From positions 1-53,095 of the forward strand of contig JAJRYJ010000002.1 of the NCBI GenBank assembly GCA_024275795.1: DNA of 53,095 nucleotides. Reading direction: 5' to 3'. The stretch comes from Actinomycetes bacterium (GTDB lineage: Bacteria > Actinomycetota > Thermoleophilia > BMS3ABIN01). Below are positions 1 to 7,536 of the stretch, one piece after another. The notes beneath the pieces were generated by a model, which was given only the letters and a program-made list of their open reading frames with translations, did no database searches and was not told the DNA's origin. The position numbers were made by a program, and so were the translations under genes. Each line of letters begins with the position of its first letter. The first letter of the stretch is position 1.

Positions 1-345
1 GAGGACCTGCCCGCGCTTTATTCGGGAGCCGATCTTTTCGCCTATCCCTCCATCTACGAGGGGTTCGGCCTGCCGCCGCTGGAGGCGATGGCATGTGGCA
101 CGCCGGTGGTAGTCTCTGATCGCGCTTCCCTGCCGGAGGTCGTGGGCAACGCCGGCATCAAGGTGGACCCCTTTGATGTGGATGCCATCGCCGCGGCGAT
201 GGCTGCGGTGCTGCTGGAGCCGGCGCTCGCCAGGGCATATAGTGAGGCGGGGCTGAGAAGGGCCAGCCGATTCAGCTGGCATGAATGCGCCGTGCGGACG
301 TTGACAGTCTACGAGGATGTACTGAGAGAGGCGGGAAGGCTTTGA
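1..345 (+). CDS. Glycosyltransferase family 4, C-terminal part (truncated by window edge)
   Basis: The reading frame is open from base 1, so the gene begins outside the window. The visible 114 residues are the C-terminal half of a GT-B fold glycosyltransferase of the GT4 / Glycos_transf_1 group. The nucleotide-sugar binding motif YPSIYEGFGLPPLEAMACG is present, with the E-x7-E pattern typical of retaining GT4 enzymes, followed by GTPVVVSDRASLPEVVG. It ends in TGA, which overlaps the TTG start of the next glycosyltransferase (TTGA), so the two are translationally coupled. Together they suggest exopolysaccharide or O-antigen-like glycan synthesis at the cytoplasmic face of the membrane. Sugar donor and acceptor cannot be read from the sequence. 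Confidence 0.9.
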   Translation, partial: EDLPALYSGADLFAYPSIYEGFGLPPLEAMACGTPVVVSDRASLPEVVGNAGIKVDPFDVDAIAAAMAAVLLEPALARAYSEAGLRRASRFSWHECAVRTLTVYEDVLREAGRL

Positions 346-1454
346 AGATATCGATGCTGGGAACCAGAGGTATTCCGGGGCGTTACAGCGGTTTTGAGAC
401 CGCCGTCGAGGCGATCAGCATCCGTCTTGCGGAGCGCGGTCACGAGGTAGTGGTCTACTGCAGGCCACACATGATCGAGTACGAAGGCGATTATTACGAA
501 GGTGTGCGCCTGGTGAGGCTGCCGACGGTGAAGAACAAGTTCCTCGATACTTTCGTCCACAGCCTCATCAGCACCCTGCACATGGGTCTGCTGGACCGCA
601 GCGACATTGCCCTCTATTTCATAGCCGGCAACAGCCCCTTCGCCCTGCTGTCGCGCCTGCTGGGTATCCCGTCGCTGATAAACGTCGACGGCCTCGATTC
701 CCACCGCCAGAAGTGGAACCGGCTGGCCAAGAAGTATATCCGCTTCGCCGAGTGGTTCGCTCCCATTGCGGCGACGCGCGTGATTTCCGACTCACGGGTG
801 ATACAGGACTATTACCTGGAGCGATTCGGCAAGGACAGCGATTTCATCCCCTATGGCTCGGATGTGATCGAGGATGCCGGTACGGCGGCTCTTGAGGAGC
901 ACGGCCTGGAGCCGGGAAAGTACATCCTGTTCGTTGGGCGCCTGGTGCCGGAGAACTGCGCCCACGTGCTGATAAAGGCCTTCGAGCAGCTGGATACGGA
1001 CATGAAGCTGGTGATAGTCGGTGATGCGCCTTACGCGGAGGAGTATATCGAACAGCTCCAGTCGACGGATGATGAGCGCATCATCTTCACCGGTTACCAG
1101 TTCGGCGACGCCTTCAAGGAGCTCAGTTATCACTGCTACCTGTTCGCCATCCCCACGGAAGTCGGGGGGACGCACCCGGTGATACTGGATGCCATGGCCG
1201 CCGGCGCCTGCGTGGTTGTGAACGATCACCCTCCCAACCTGGAGAGCATCGGCGACGCCGGTGTGAGCTTCTCGGGCAGCAAGGGGGCTTCGGACCTGCG
1301 CGAGAAGATCGGGCAGCTGCTGCAGTCCCCGCAGCGGGTCAGGGAGCTGGGGGAGAGGGCCCGCGAGCGGGTGCGGCAGGAGTACAGCTGGGAACGGGTA
1401 ACAGACCTTTACGAGGAGCTGTGCAACCGTTACGGGCGAATTCGCAGGCGGTAG
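342..1454 (+). CDS. Glycosyltransferase with DUF1972 N-terminus (rhamnosyltransferase-like)
   Basis: About 370 residues. The start is taken as TTG at 342, overlapping the upstream TGA, which gives MKISMLGTRGIPGRYSGFET. This matches the DUF1972 opening GTRGIPARYGGFET found in putative rhamnosyltransferases. The C-terminal half is a GT4 domain with FVGRLVPENCAHVLIKAF and AIPTEVGGTHPVILDAMAAG, the donor-binding loop. It probably adds a sugar during capsule or exopolysaccharide assembly, with the preceding GT4 gene. The stop is TAG. If TAG were read, the frame would continue about 50 codons to TGA near 1607, giving an unconvincing tail, so TAG looks like the true stop here. Confidence 0.88.
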   Translation: MKISMLGTRGIPGRYSGFETAVEAISIRLAERGHEVVVYCRPHMIEYEGDYYEGVRLVRLPTVKNKFLDTFVHSLISTLHMGLLDRSDIALYFIAGNSPFALLSRLLGIPSLINVDGLDSHRQKWNRLAKKYIRFAEWFAPIAATRVISDSRVIQDYYLERFGKDSDFIPYGSDVIEDAGTAALEEHGLEPGKYILFVGRLVPENCAHVLIKAFEQLDTDMKLVIVGDAPYAEEYIEQLQSTDDERIIFTGYQFGDAFKELSYHCYLFAIPTEVGGTHPVILDAMAAGACVVVNDHPPNLESIGDAGVSFSGSKGASDLREKIGQLLQSPQRVRELGERARERVRQEYSWERVTDLYEELCNRYGRIRRR

Positions 1455-1472
1455 GCGAAGGTCTGCGGTACG

Positions 1473-1501
1473 TTGCGGCAGCCGCCGCCGAAGTGTATAT
1501 T
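1473..1501 (+). promoter_or_regulatory. Candidate sigma70-type promoter for the phosphodiesterase gene
   Basis: TTGCGG at 1473-1478 and TATATT at 1496-1501 are separated by 17 bases, in the 125-base gap between the glycosyltransferase and the gene at 1580. The -10 matches 5 of 6 consensus bases, the -35 only its first three. Proposed from spacing and base composition only. Confidence 0.35.
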
Positions 1502-1579
1502 AAGCACAGGCAGCGAGGGGCGCTTTCCCGGGGCTGTCTTTTTCTTTGGAAACAAACAAGCGGATGACGGGACAGGGAA

Positions 1580-3277
1580 ATGTCTGAGACGAACAAGAAC
1601 AAGTTGCTGATTCTCGGTTTTGACGGCACCAGCCCTGACCTGCTGGAGAACTGGGTGAAGGAGGGCAAGCTTCCCACCATCAAGCGGCTGATGGATGAGG
1701 GAGTCTACGGCACCTTGCGCTCCGTGCCCACCATGAGCAGCACGCCCGCCTGGACATCCTTCAGCACGGGCAAGAATCCCGGCAAGCATGGTATCTTCGG
1801 CTTTACGGAGCGAAACTTCGACAGTTACGGCTTCGGCTATGTGAACGGCGCCCACCGGCGGGCAAAGGCCTTCTGGGAGATGCTCTGCGGCAAGCGCACC
1901 GGCTGCATTGTCAACGTGCCCATGACCTATCCGGTGCAGGAGATCAACGGCTGCATGATAGCGGGACTGGACGCCCCCGGTGTCGACAGTGAATATGTTT
2001 GCCACCCACGAGGGCTGCTGCAGGAGATGATCGCCGAGAACGGCGAATATCGTATCACGGCCAACCTCACACACGTTCTCCGCTCGGAAGCACGCTGGCA
2101 GGAAGGCGTCGACCGCCTCTTCGACAGCATGGAGAAGCGCTACCGGCATACGCTCTACCTGATGGAAAAATATGACTGGGATCTGTTTACCGTCGTCTTC
2201 GGTGAGACGGACAACGTCCACCATTTCTACTGGAGATTCTTCGATCCGACCCATCCCCAATACGACGCGCGGGAAGCCGAGCGCTTCGGCGACACCATTC
2301 TCAAGGTCTACCAGCGCATGGATGACATCACGCGGCGGCTGCTTGAGCGGAATCCCGACGTGACGGTGATGATGGTCTCGGACCATGGGGGCGCCATCAA
2401 CCCCCGCGGTTCGCAGCTGCTGGGAGACTGGCTGGCAGACCTGGGTCTGATGCAGCGGGAGAGCCGCTCCTGGGCCAGTCCCGGCCAGCTGGCGCGGCGC
2501 GGCTTCGGCGCCGTCGCCGGCACGATCTATGGCCTGGCCAACAAGCACCTTTCATCCACAGCGAAATTGAAGCTGGCGCGCCGTTTCCCCGGCGTGCTGG
2601 GCGCGGTGGAATCGGCCATGAAGCTGGGCGGCATCGACTGGCAGAAGACCAGGGCCTTTTGCGACGGCGCCATGGATGATATCTGGATAAACCTCGGTGG
2701 CCGCGACCCCATGGGCATCGTGCCCGAATCGGATTACGACCGTTTATGTGACTATATCTGCTCAGAACTGGAGAGAGCCGTGGATGCGGTCACGGGTAAA
2801 CCGATAGTCGACGAGGTTTTCCGCCGTAATGACGCCTACGAGGGTGAGCAGGTAAAGAAGGCGGCTGACATCAGTGTCCGCTGGCGCACGGATGCGGTGA
2901 TCAACGGCATCAGGACCCCGGGCTCATCCACGGCGCTGAAGCCGGTGAAATGGGACTGGCCCCTGGGCATGCCCACCGGCGGCCACCAGCTCAACGGCAT
3001 TTTCATCGCCGCCGGTCCGGCAATCAGGAAGGGACAAATGCTCAAGGACGCCCGAATAATCGATGTGGCGCCCACCATCCTCTATCATTTCGAGGAAGAG
3101 ATACCGGGCGACTTCGACGGCAGGGTGCTGGAGGGCGCCTTCGATGATGACCACCTCAACGCCAACCCGCCGCGCTATGGAGCCGGGACGGCCGCGGAGG
3201 TCGAGCGTGAAGACGTTTATTCAGAGGAGGACTCGGAGATTATCGAGCAGCGGCTGAAGGACCTGGGGTACCTCTAG
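1580..3277 (+). CDS. Type I phosphodiesterase / nucleotide pyrophosphatase family protein
   Basis: This 565-residue protein belongs to the alkaline-phosphatase superfamily (Phosphodiest family). The N-terminus LLILGFDGTSPDLLENWV carries the first metal-binding Asp, and a Thr/Ser nucleophile region follows (SVPTMSSTPAWTSFSTGKNPGKHGIFGF). Further metal ligands are seen in FGETDNVHHFYW, VSDHGG and GGHQLNGIFIAAGP. The ending RLKDLGYL is typical of this subfamily. Members are common beside polysaccharide clusters in anaerobes and Actinobacteria and presumably hydrolyse a phosphodiester or pyrophosphate, but the substrate is unknown. There is no clear signal peptide, so a cytoplasmic location is likely. 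The stop is TAG, directly after the family's normal C-terminus, so TAG terminates translation here. Confidence 0.88.
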   Translation: MSETNKNKLLILGFDGTSPDLLENWVKEGKLPTIKRLMDEGVYGTLRSVPTMSSTPAWTSFSTGKNPGKHGIFGFTERNFDSYGFGYVNGAHRRAKAFWEMLCGKRTGCIVNVPMTYPVQEINGCMIAGLDAPGVDSEYVCHPRGLLQEMIAENGEYRITANLTHVLRSEARWQEGVDRLFDSMEKRYRHTLYLMEKYDWDLFTVVFGETDNVHHFYWRFFDPTHPQYDAREAERFGDTILKVYQRMDDITRRLLERNPDVTVMMVSDHGGAINPRGSQLLGDWLADLGLMQRESRSWASPGQLARRGFGAVAGTIYGLANKHLSSTAKLKLARRFPGVLGAVESAMKLGGIDWQKTRAFCDGAMDDIWINLGGRDPMGIVPESDYDRLCDYICSELERAVDAVTGKPIVDEVFRRNDAYEGEQVKKAADISVRWRTDAVINGIRTPGSSTALKPVKWDWPLGMPTGGHQLNGIFIAAGPAIRKGQMLKDARIIDVAPTILYHFEEEIPGDFDGRVLEGAFDDDHLNANPPRYGAGTAAEVEREDVYSEEDSEIIEQRLKDLGYL

Positions 3278-3301
3278 CAGGCAATCGCAGACGTCCTGCA
3301 G

Positions 3302-4291
3302 TTACATGAAGAGGGGGCAGTTGTAGCAGGGCAGATCCAGGCTCTCATCCTTTTCAGTGAAATCGCTTGCGAACCAGCGCCGCGCCGCCGTGAACTTCTC
3401 GTTATTCCAGATCTCGTCGAAGGTCGACTCTTGCAGGTTGCCGAATTCCGAACGGCCCAGGCAGCAGGGCAGCACGACGCCGTCATAATCCACCATGAAG
3501 GTACCGTAGAGGAAGAAACAGGAACGGCCCTTTTTCGGCATGTCAGCGTCAACACCCAGTTGCTTGTCCTCATAATCGAGCTGGGTGAAGACGTCTTCCT
3601 TGGTAGTGAAACGGTCGACCCCCAGGTCAAGGACCATCCGCTCTATCTCGTCCATCTCGTGCCTGTTGTGGTCGAAGATGATCGACTGCACCTCGATAAC
3701 GGGGTATTTCGAGCCCTGCCGCCGTTTCTCATCGACAAGCAGGCGGATGTTGTCCTTGACCTTTTCCAGGTCGCCGCCCACCCGGTATATCTCGTAAGTC
3801 TCCTGGCTGGCGCCGTCGATGCAGACCAGAACCCAGGTGAGGCCCGACGCCAGCATCTCGGCGGCGTGTTTCTCGTTGAACAGATGGAAATTGGTGCTGA
3901 TAGATGTGGGGATTCCGTAGCGCGATATCTCCGCGATCATCTGGTATATACGCCTGTTAAGCAAAGGCTCACCGAACATGTAGAGCGTGCTCTTGAGAAA
4001 ATATTCCATGGGCGCTTTCTCGAGAATGATCCTGAAGGTCTGCTCGTCCATGGAGCCGCCGCTTGTGTTTCCGTCGGGATGGCACGTCGGGCAGCGAAGA
4101 TTGCAATAGTTTGAAGGCTCTATCTTCAGCAGGATTGGCTTGTTTTTCAGTACGACCCGTTTCCTGCGGTATTCATAATAGATGCCGGCCGCGTTGGCCG
4201 TTTTCTTCGGATTGAGGCCGCGCAGCATCACGAACTGGCGCGTGGCCAGCTGATGCAGGCTGGTGTAATCTGTCAGCTTTCTTTTTTTCAA
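3302..4291 (-). CDS. Radical SAM protein with SPASM-type C-terminus
   Basis: 329 residues on the minus strand, TTG start, TAA stop. The radical SAM CxxxCxxC motif is in EPSNYCNLRCPTCHPDG. The rest of the barrel shows MFGEPLLNRRIYQMI and an STNFHLF segment. The C-terminus has SPASM-like cysteines (VDYDGVVLPCCLGRSEFGN and LPCYNCPLF) that would hold an auxiliary Fe-S cluster. SPASM enzymes modify peptides (RiPP maturases) or proteins, but related proteins also occur alone in glycan regions, so the substrate is open. It is convergent with the phosphodiesterase gene (24 bases apart) and divergent from the riboswitch-controlled secreted protein. It may belong functionally with the peptide-modification genes at 6.3-13 kb, but it is separate from that operon. 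Confidence 0.85.
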   Translation of the reverse strand: MKKRKLTDYTSLHQLATRQFVMLRGLNPKKTANAAGIYYEYRRKRVVLKNKPILLKIEPSNYCNLRCPTCHPDGNTSGGSMDEQTFRIILEKAPMEYFLKSTLYMFGEPLLNRRIYQMIAEISRYGIPTSISTNFHLFNEKHAAEMLASGLTWVLVCIDGASQETYEIYRVGGDLEKVKDNIRLLVDEKRRQGSKYPVIEVQSIIFDHNRHEMDEIERMVLDLGVDRFTTKEDVFTQLDYEDKQLGVDADMPKKGRSCFFLYGTFMVDYDGVVLPCCLGRSEFGNLQESTFDEIWNNEKFTAARRWFASDFTEKDESLDLPCYNCPLFM

Positions 4292-4423
4292 GAAATCAGG
4301 AAAAGCGGAGAAAGATTATGCGTTTAATCCAGTATATCAGGGTTTCCCCGGGTCATCAGCACTACGGTTAAACAATGGGGGTCGGCTGCCGAAGCATTTA
4401 TAGAAGGCAAAGAACGAGGCGGT

Positions 4424-4445
4424 GCACACGAGCGGAGCAGTGTGC
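4424..4445 (+). other. Inverted repeat upstream of the riboswitch
   Basis: GCACAC at 4424-4429 and GTGTGC at 4440-4445 are perfect complements around a 10-base loop. They lie in the 282-base divergent gap between the radical SAM gene and the secreted-protein gene. It could be an operator or a leader hairpin. Apart from this and the riboswitch, no convincing promoter pair was seen in the gap. Confidence 0.35.
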
Positions 4446-4486
4446 TTATTGGGGGGAGGGGGCAACACTCACCTACGACTCGCACT

Positions 4487-4567
4487 AGCTTCTCAAGGGC
4501 AAACCTGCCGTGAGGCAGGGGCGCAAAGTCAGGGGTCTCTACGAGACAGCCCGGCTGCCAGGGAGCA
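4487..4567 (+). promoter_or_regulatory. Cyclic-di-GMP-I (GEMM) riboswitch
   Basis: The conserved GEMM-I core is present in order: AGGGCAAACC (about 4496-4505), a GNRA-capped hairpin CCTGCC-GTGA-GGCAGG (4504-4519), GGCGCAAAGTC (4520-4530), a second hairpin region (GTCTC/GAGAC) and GGCTGCCAGGG (4553-4563). The closing P1 stem can form between GCTTCT (4488-4493) and GGGAGC (4561-4566). The 3' strand of P1 contains the Shine-Dalgarno-like AGGGAG, about 8 bases before the TTG start at 4574. Ligand binding that stabilises P1 would therefore be expected to hide the ribosome site (off at high c-di-GMP). The aptamer call rests on the primary motif, and the switching direction is inference. Confidence 0.85.
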
Positions 4568-4573
4568 AGTACG

Positions 4574-6274
4574 TTGTTTAAGAAAATAGCCCTATCCCTT
4601 TTTATTCTCAGTCTGACGCTGGTGGCTGTCCAGGTGCCGCTATCTGATGAAACCATGGCGGAGCAGATCCAGGTTCCCGACAATTTCCAGTTCGTCGATG
4701 ACCCGGACACAGGCCATCTCAGCGTCGAAAACAGTTCAATCAAGGTTGTCTGGCATTACAAGGCCATACCCAGCGAATACGCCAACCGCAGCGGCGGCAA
4801 TATCTATGAACTTTATGACAAACGCACTGACCCGGGAATGACGCGCAACCTTGTTGCCGAAGTCAACAGCGGCGGCAGCGGGTCCACACCGAACTATGCG
4901 GGCATAGGCGGGCTGGGGGCGACCCATGTTTGGGAGCTGGGGCGCTCGGTGTCGGCATCCGATGTCGGCAGATATTCGAGACTGGAATCGCGGAACCATT
5001 ATCTGGATGCCGACGGCAATGCCGTTTTCGAAGCCAGTTTCATAGTCAGCAGCAGTCTCTTGGAGTATACCGACGCTAACCGGCCGGACAACTACCGCGT
5101 AACCAAGAAATGGACGGTGTTTCCGGCGGGTCAGGTGAAGCTCGATATCTCGATGACTTTCCTGCGAGCCTTCTATGCGGCTGAGCCTGCGTATGACTTC
5201 TCGTTCAGCCGTGATTATGGCTGGACGACCGCAAGCTCATTCGGTCACAACTGGGACCCGAACCGTTGCCTGGGGGCGGGCTCCAACGGCGTGACAAATG
5301 CCAATAACTATGATCGCGTCATCGACGGTATCGATCAGGGCCCTGACAGAGATTACCAGGTATTGCATTCGCAGAGCTTCACGCTTTACGGCCAGACCGG
5401 CGGCTCTTCAGCCAGGATCAAGATGGACAACGACAGCAGGGGATTCGATGCCGGCGGTATTTTTAGTTACGGGACGGCCAAGTGGAACGACCCGATGAAC
5501 CCGACGGTCGAGTTTTCTGCTTATTCGCAGCGGGCATACGGTAACACGGTGCGCTATTTCGCCTGGTGGGGCGGCAGCCCGCCCGAGGCCGACAGGCACC
5601 GGCTAGTCTCCCCCGGTGATACATGGTCAGATACATTCTGGATTGAGACCTTTGCTGGAAGCTCGCCCGCAGGGCCTGAAATAGTCGGCGATTTGCAGGT
5701 AGAAAACACGCAACCGACGGATGTGGTCGTCGGCTGGCTGACAAATGTCGCAGCAGATTCAATGATCACTTACTGGGAAGACGGGCAGCCGGCTGCTAGC
5801 CTTAATAGTTCCTCGTGGACGCCCATCCACAGTTTTGCCCTGGCGGACCTGAAGCCGGTAACGACATACCAGTACGAGATCAGGTCAGACGATGGCTCGG
5901 GAGAGGCTGTCAAGAGGGGCACATTTACCACGACCGGCGCCGACGGCGTCTTCCTCGACCTCAAGCAGACCTCTGTGCATTGGCTGACATATAACGACTA
6001 TCTGAGCCGCAAGCTGACGGTTTACTTCGACATCACGAATATCGGCGTCGAAGACGCGGTATCGGCCCGGGTGCTGGGTGTGACATCATCCATGGGAGTA
6101 ACAGGGCAAGTGCTTGATGCGGATGTGGGTCCTATCCCATCGGGCGGTCACGGGCAGCTGAGTATCGCATATCATGTGCCCTCTGGAGTGAACTCTTTCA
6201 TGACCACAGTCTACCTCAGCGCGAACGACGGCACAGGCACTGAATATTTCTTCCCCGAAGTCCCTGCGGCCTGA
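4574..6274 (+). CDS. Secreted protein with fibronectin-III / purple acid phosphatase N-like domain
   Basis: 566 residues from a TTG start just after the c-di-GMP riboswitch. The N-terminus MFKKIALSLFILSLTLVAVQ followed by VPLSDETMA is a Sec signal peptide (cleavage about residue 28-30). Residues 30-370 form a beta-rich region rich in Trp, Tyr and Gly, with no family I can name. Residues about 375-450 look like a fibronectin type III or purple-acid-phosphatase N domain (IVGDLQVENTQPTDVVVGWL, then LKPVTTYQYEI). The last 110 residues resemble a CARDB/Ig-like beta domain (ITNIGVEDAVSARVLG). There is no membrane anchor or sortase motif, so it is probably released or held non-covalently outside the cell. 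Control by c-di-GMP fits an adhesin, matrix or surface-glycan protein, but no catalytic function is claimed. Confidence 0.8.
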   Translation: MFKKIALSLFILSLTLVAVQVPLSDETMAEQIQVPDNFQFVDDPDTGHLSVENSSIKVVWHYKAIPSEYANRSGGNIYELYDKRTDPGMTRNLVAEVNSGGSGSTPNYAGIGGLGATHVWELGRSVSASDVGRYSRLESRNHYLDADGNAVFEASFIVSSSLLEYTDANRPDNYRVTKKWTVFPAGQVKLDISMTFLRAFYAAEPAYDFSFSRDYGWTTASSFGHNWDPNRCLGAGSNGVTNANNYDRVIDGIDQGPDRDYQVLHSQSFTLYGQTGGSSARIKMDNDSRGFDAGGIFSYGTAKWNDPMNPTVEFSAYSQRAYGNTVRYFAWWGGSPPEADRHRLVSPGDTWSDTFWIETFAGSSPAGPEIVGDLQVENTQPTDVVVGWLTNVAADSMITYWEDGQPAASLNSSSWTPIHSFALADLKPVTTYQYEIRSDDGSGEAVKRGTFTTTGADGVFLDLKQTSVHWLTYNDYLSRKLTVYFDITNIGVEDAVSARVLGVTSSMGVTGQVLDADVGPIPSGGHGQLSIAYHVPSGVNSFMTTVYLSANDGTGTEYFFPEVPAA

Positions 6275-6279
6275 TCGAG

Positions 6280-6297
6280 CGCTGGGCTTCGGCAGCG
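6280..6297. terminator. Possible bidirectional terminator hairpin
   Basis: CGCTG (6280-6284) and CAGCG (6293-6297) can pair around an 8-base loop, in the 45-base gap between two convergent genes. There is no clear T-run on either side, so the call is tentative. Confidence 0.25.
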
Positions 6298-6319
6298 AAG
6301 GTGGAGCGCGGAAAGGTTT

Positions 6320-7489
6320 CTAAGGTCTTCCCGTAATGCGGCGCATGGTCCTGAGCACATATCGCGGAAACTCGATCAGCAGCCTGCGGTAGAAGTAGGC
6401 TGAACGCAGCGCCGCGCCGGCCTTTTTCGTTGAGGAAGAACGCGTGCCGGGTGCTTTCTGCCCCCGTTGCTGTTTTCTCGGGAAGGGATGGGCCAGGGTC
6501 TGCCGGACGACCAGGGTTTTATTCCTGGCGCCATCCACAAGCAGGAGTTCCCAGAAACGGCGGGGCATGTGGCTTTCGAGGATATTGTCGGCGATCATAT
6601 CCTTAAGGCCCAGCGCGAGTACATTAGGCCTGCTGCGGCCGAGGATATCCGCCATGGGGATCTCATCGATGTTAGTTCCCAGCACCTGGTGGGTCAACAT
6701 CACCGTGTAGTAGACACAACGTCCAAGACCTTGCCTTCTGGCCTCGCGGGCCAGCTCATCCCAATCGATTTCGCCGCTGTAGCTCTCGATGATCAGGGCA
6801 ACGTCGACCAGGTCCCTCAGGTGCATCCAGTGATGCTTGTACTGGTGCAGGCAAAGGTGCAACAACTGGCCTGCAGGTGACATTATCAGGGCGGTTTGGC
6901 CGTCAAGTTCGACTTTGCGCGCGCTTTTCCAGTAAGTCTCGATATCGACCCGGAAAGGCGCTATCCTGGTTACGAGATCCCAGTGCAGCTCTACGACGTT
7001 GCCGTTGGTATGGTATGACCATTCACAGCCGAGCTCGTCGTTGCGTTCATCGGGTATTGGGAAATAGTTGTTGGTTATCAGGCTGTAGCCCAGCGTGTCC
7101 ATAAACTGCTGACCCTGCTTGACGTGTTCTTTTTTTACCAGGATATCGACATCGCCGAATGGTCTCAGCGCCATGTCCTCGTAAACGGTCAAACAGAGGG
7201 CGGTTCCCTTCAGCAACATTACCGGGATTCCGGCAGCGGAGAAAGTGTCCAGCAGTGGATTTACAAGGCGGTAAAAGTTCTGGTTACGCATAAGGCTTGC
7301 CAGGTAGCCCTTCTGCAGGGAGTTATGGATATTGGGCGGGATACCTCCGGCGGCATCGTAGTCCGCGATCATTTTGTAAAGGAGCGGCGTCAGGCCATGG
7401 CGGGCTGAAGACGCGAAGACGAAGTCCCAGTCAAGACCCGGTCGCACCAGCTTGGTGACATCAGTTTCGCTGCCTGTCTGCAACAGCAA
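6320..7489 (-). CDS. Nucleotidyltransferase family protein (NTP_transf_5-like)
   Basis: 389 residues, TTG start, TAG stop. The motif PVMLLKGTALCLTVYEDMAL, followed by RPFGDVDILVKKEHV with the DxD metal-binding pair, is diagnostic of the uncharacterised nucleotidyltransferase family PF14907. Members occur in lasso-peptide and PqqD/HPr-kinase-like clusters, where they are suspected of nucleotidylating a peptide or carrier. It is last in a minus-strand operon with an HPr-kinase-like gene, a PqqD-like gene, a lasso B2-like gene and a DUF2079 membrane gene, which supports a peptide-modification role. The start is uncertain: no ATG or GTG lies nearby in frame and no strong ribosome site is seen. 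Substrate unknown. Confidence 0.85.
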   Translation of the reverse strand: MLLQTGSETDVTKLVRPGLDWDFVFASSARHGLTPLLYKMIADYDAAGGIPPNIHNSLQKGYLASLMRNQNFYRLVNPLLDTFSAAGIPVMLLKGTALCLTVYEDMALRPFGDVDILVKKEHVKQGQQFMDTLGYSLITNNYFPIPDERNDELGCEWSYHTNGNVVELHWDLVTRIAPFRVDIETYWKSARKVELDGQTALIMSPAGQLLHLCLHQYKHHWMHLRDLVDVALIIESYSGEIDWDELAREARRQGLGRCVYYTVMLTHQVLGTNIDEIPMADILGRSRPNVLALGLKDMIADNILESHMPRRFWELLLVDGARNKTLVVRQTLAHPFPRKQQRGQKAPGTRSSSTKKAGAALRSAYFYRRLLIEFPRYVLRTMRRITGRP

Positions 7490-7536
7490 TCGAGCGCTTG
7501 TCAGCAGCAGGTTTTTTTCATGTCGGTGATTGCCGG

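Noticed and set aside
3278..3301. Terminator hairpin between the phosphodiesterase and radical SAM genes
   Set aside because: GCAGG/CCTGC arms are only 5 bases with a 13-base loop and no T-run.
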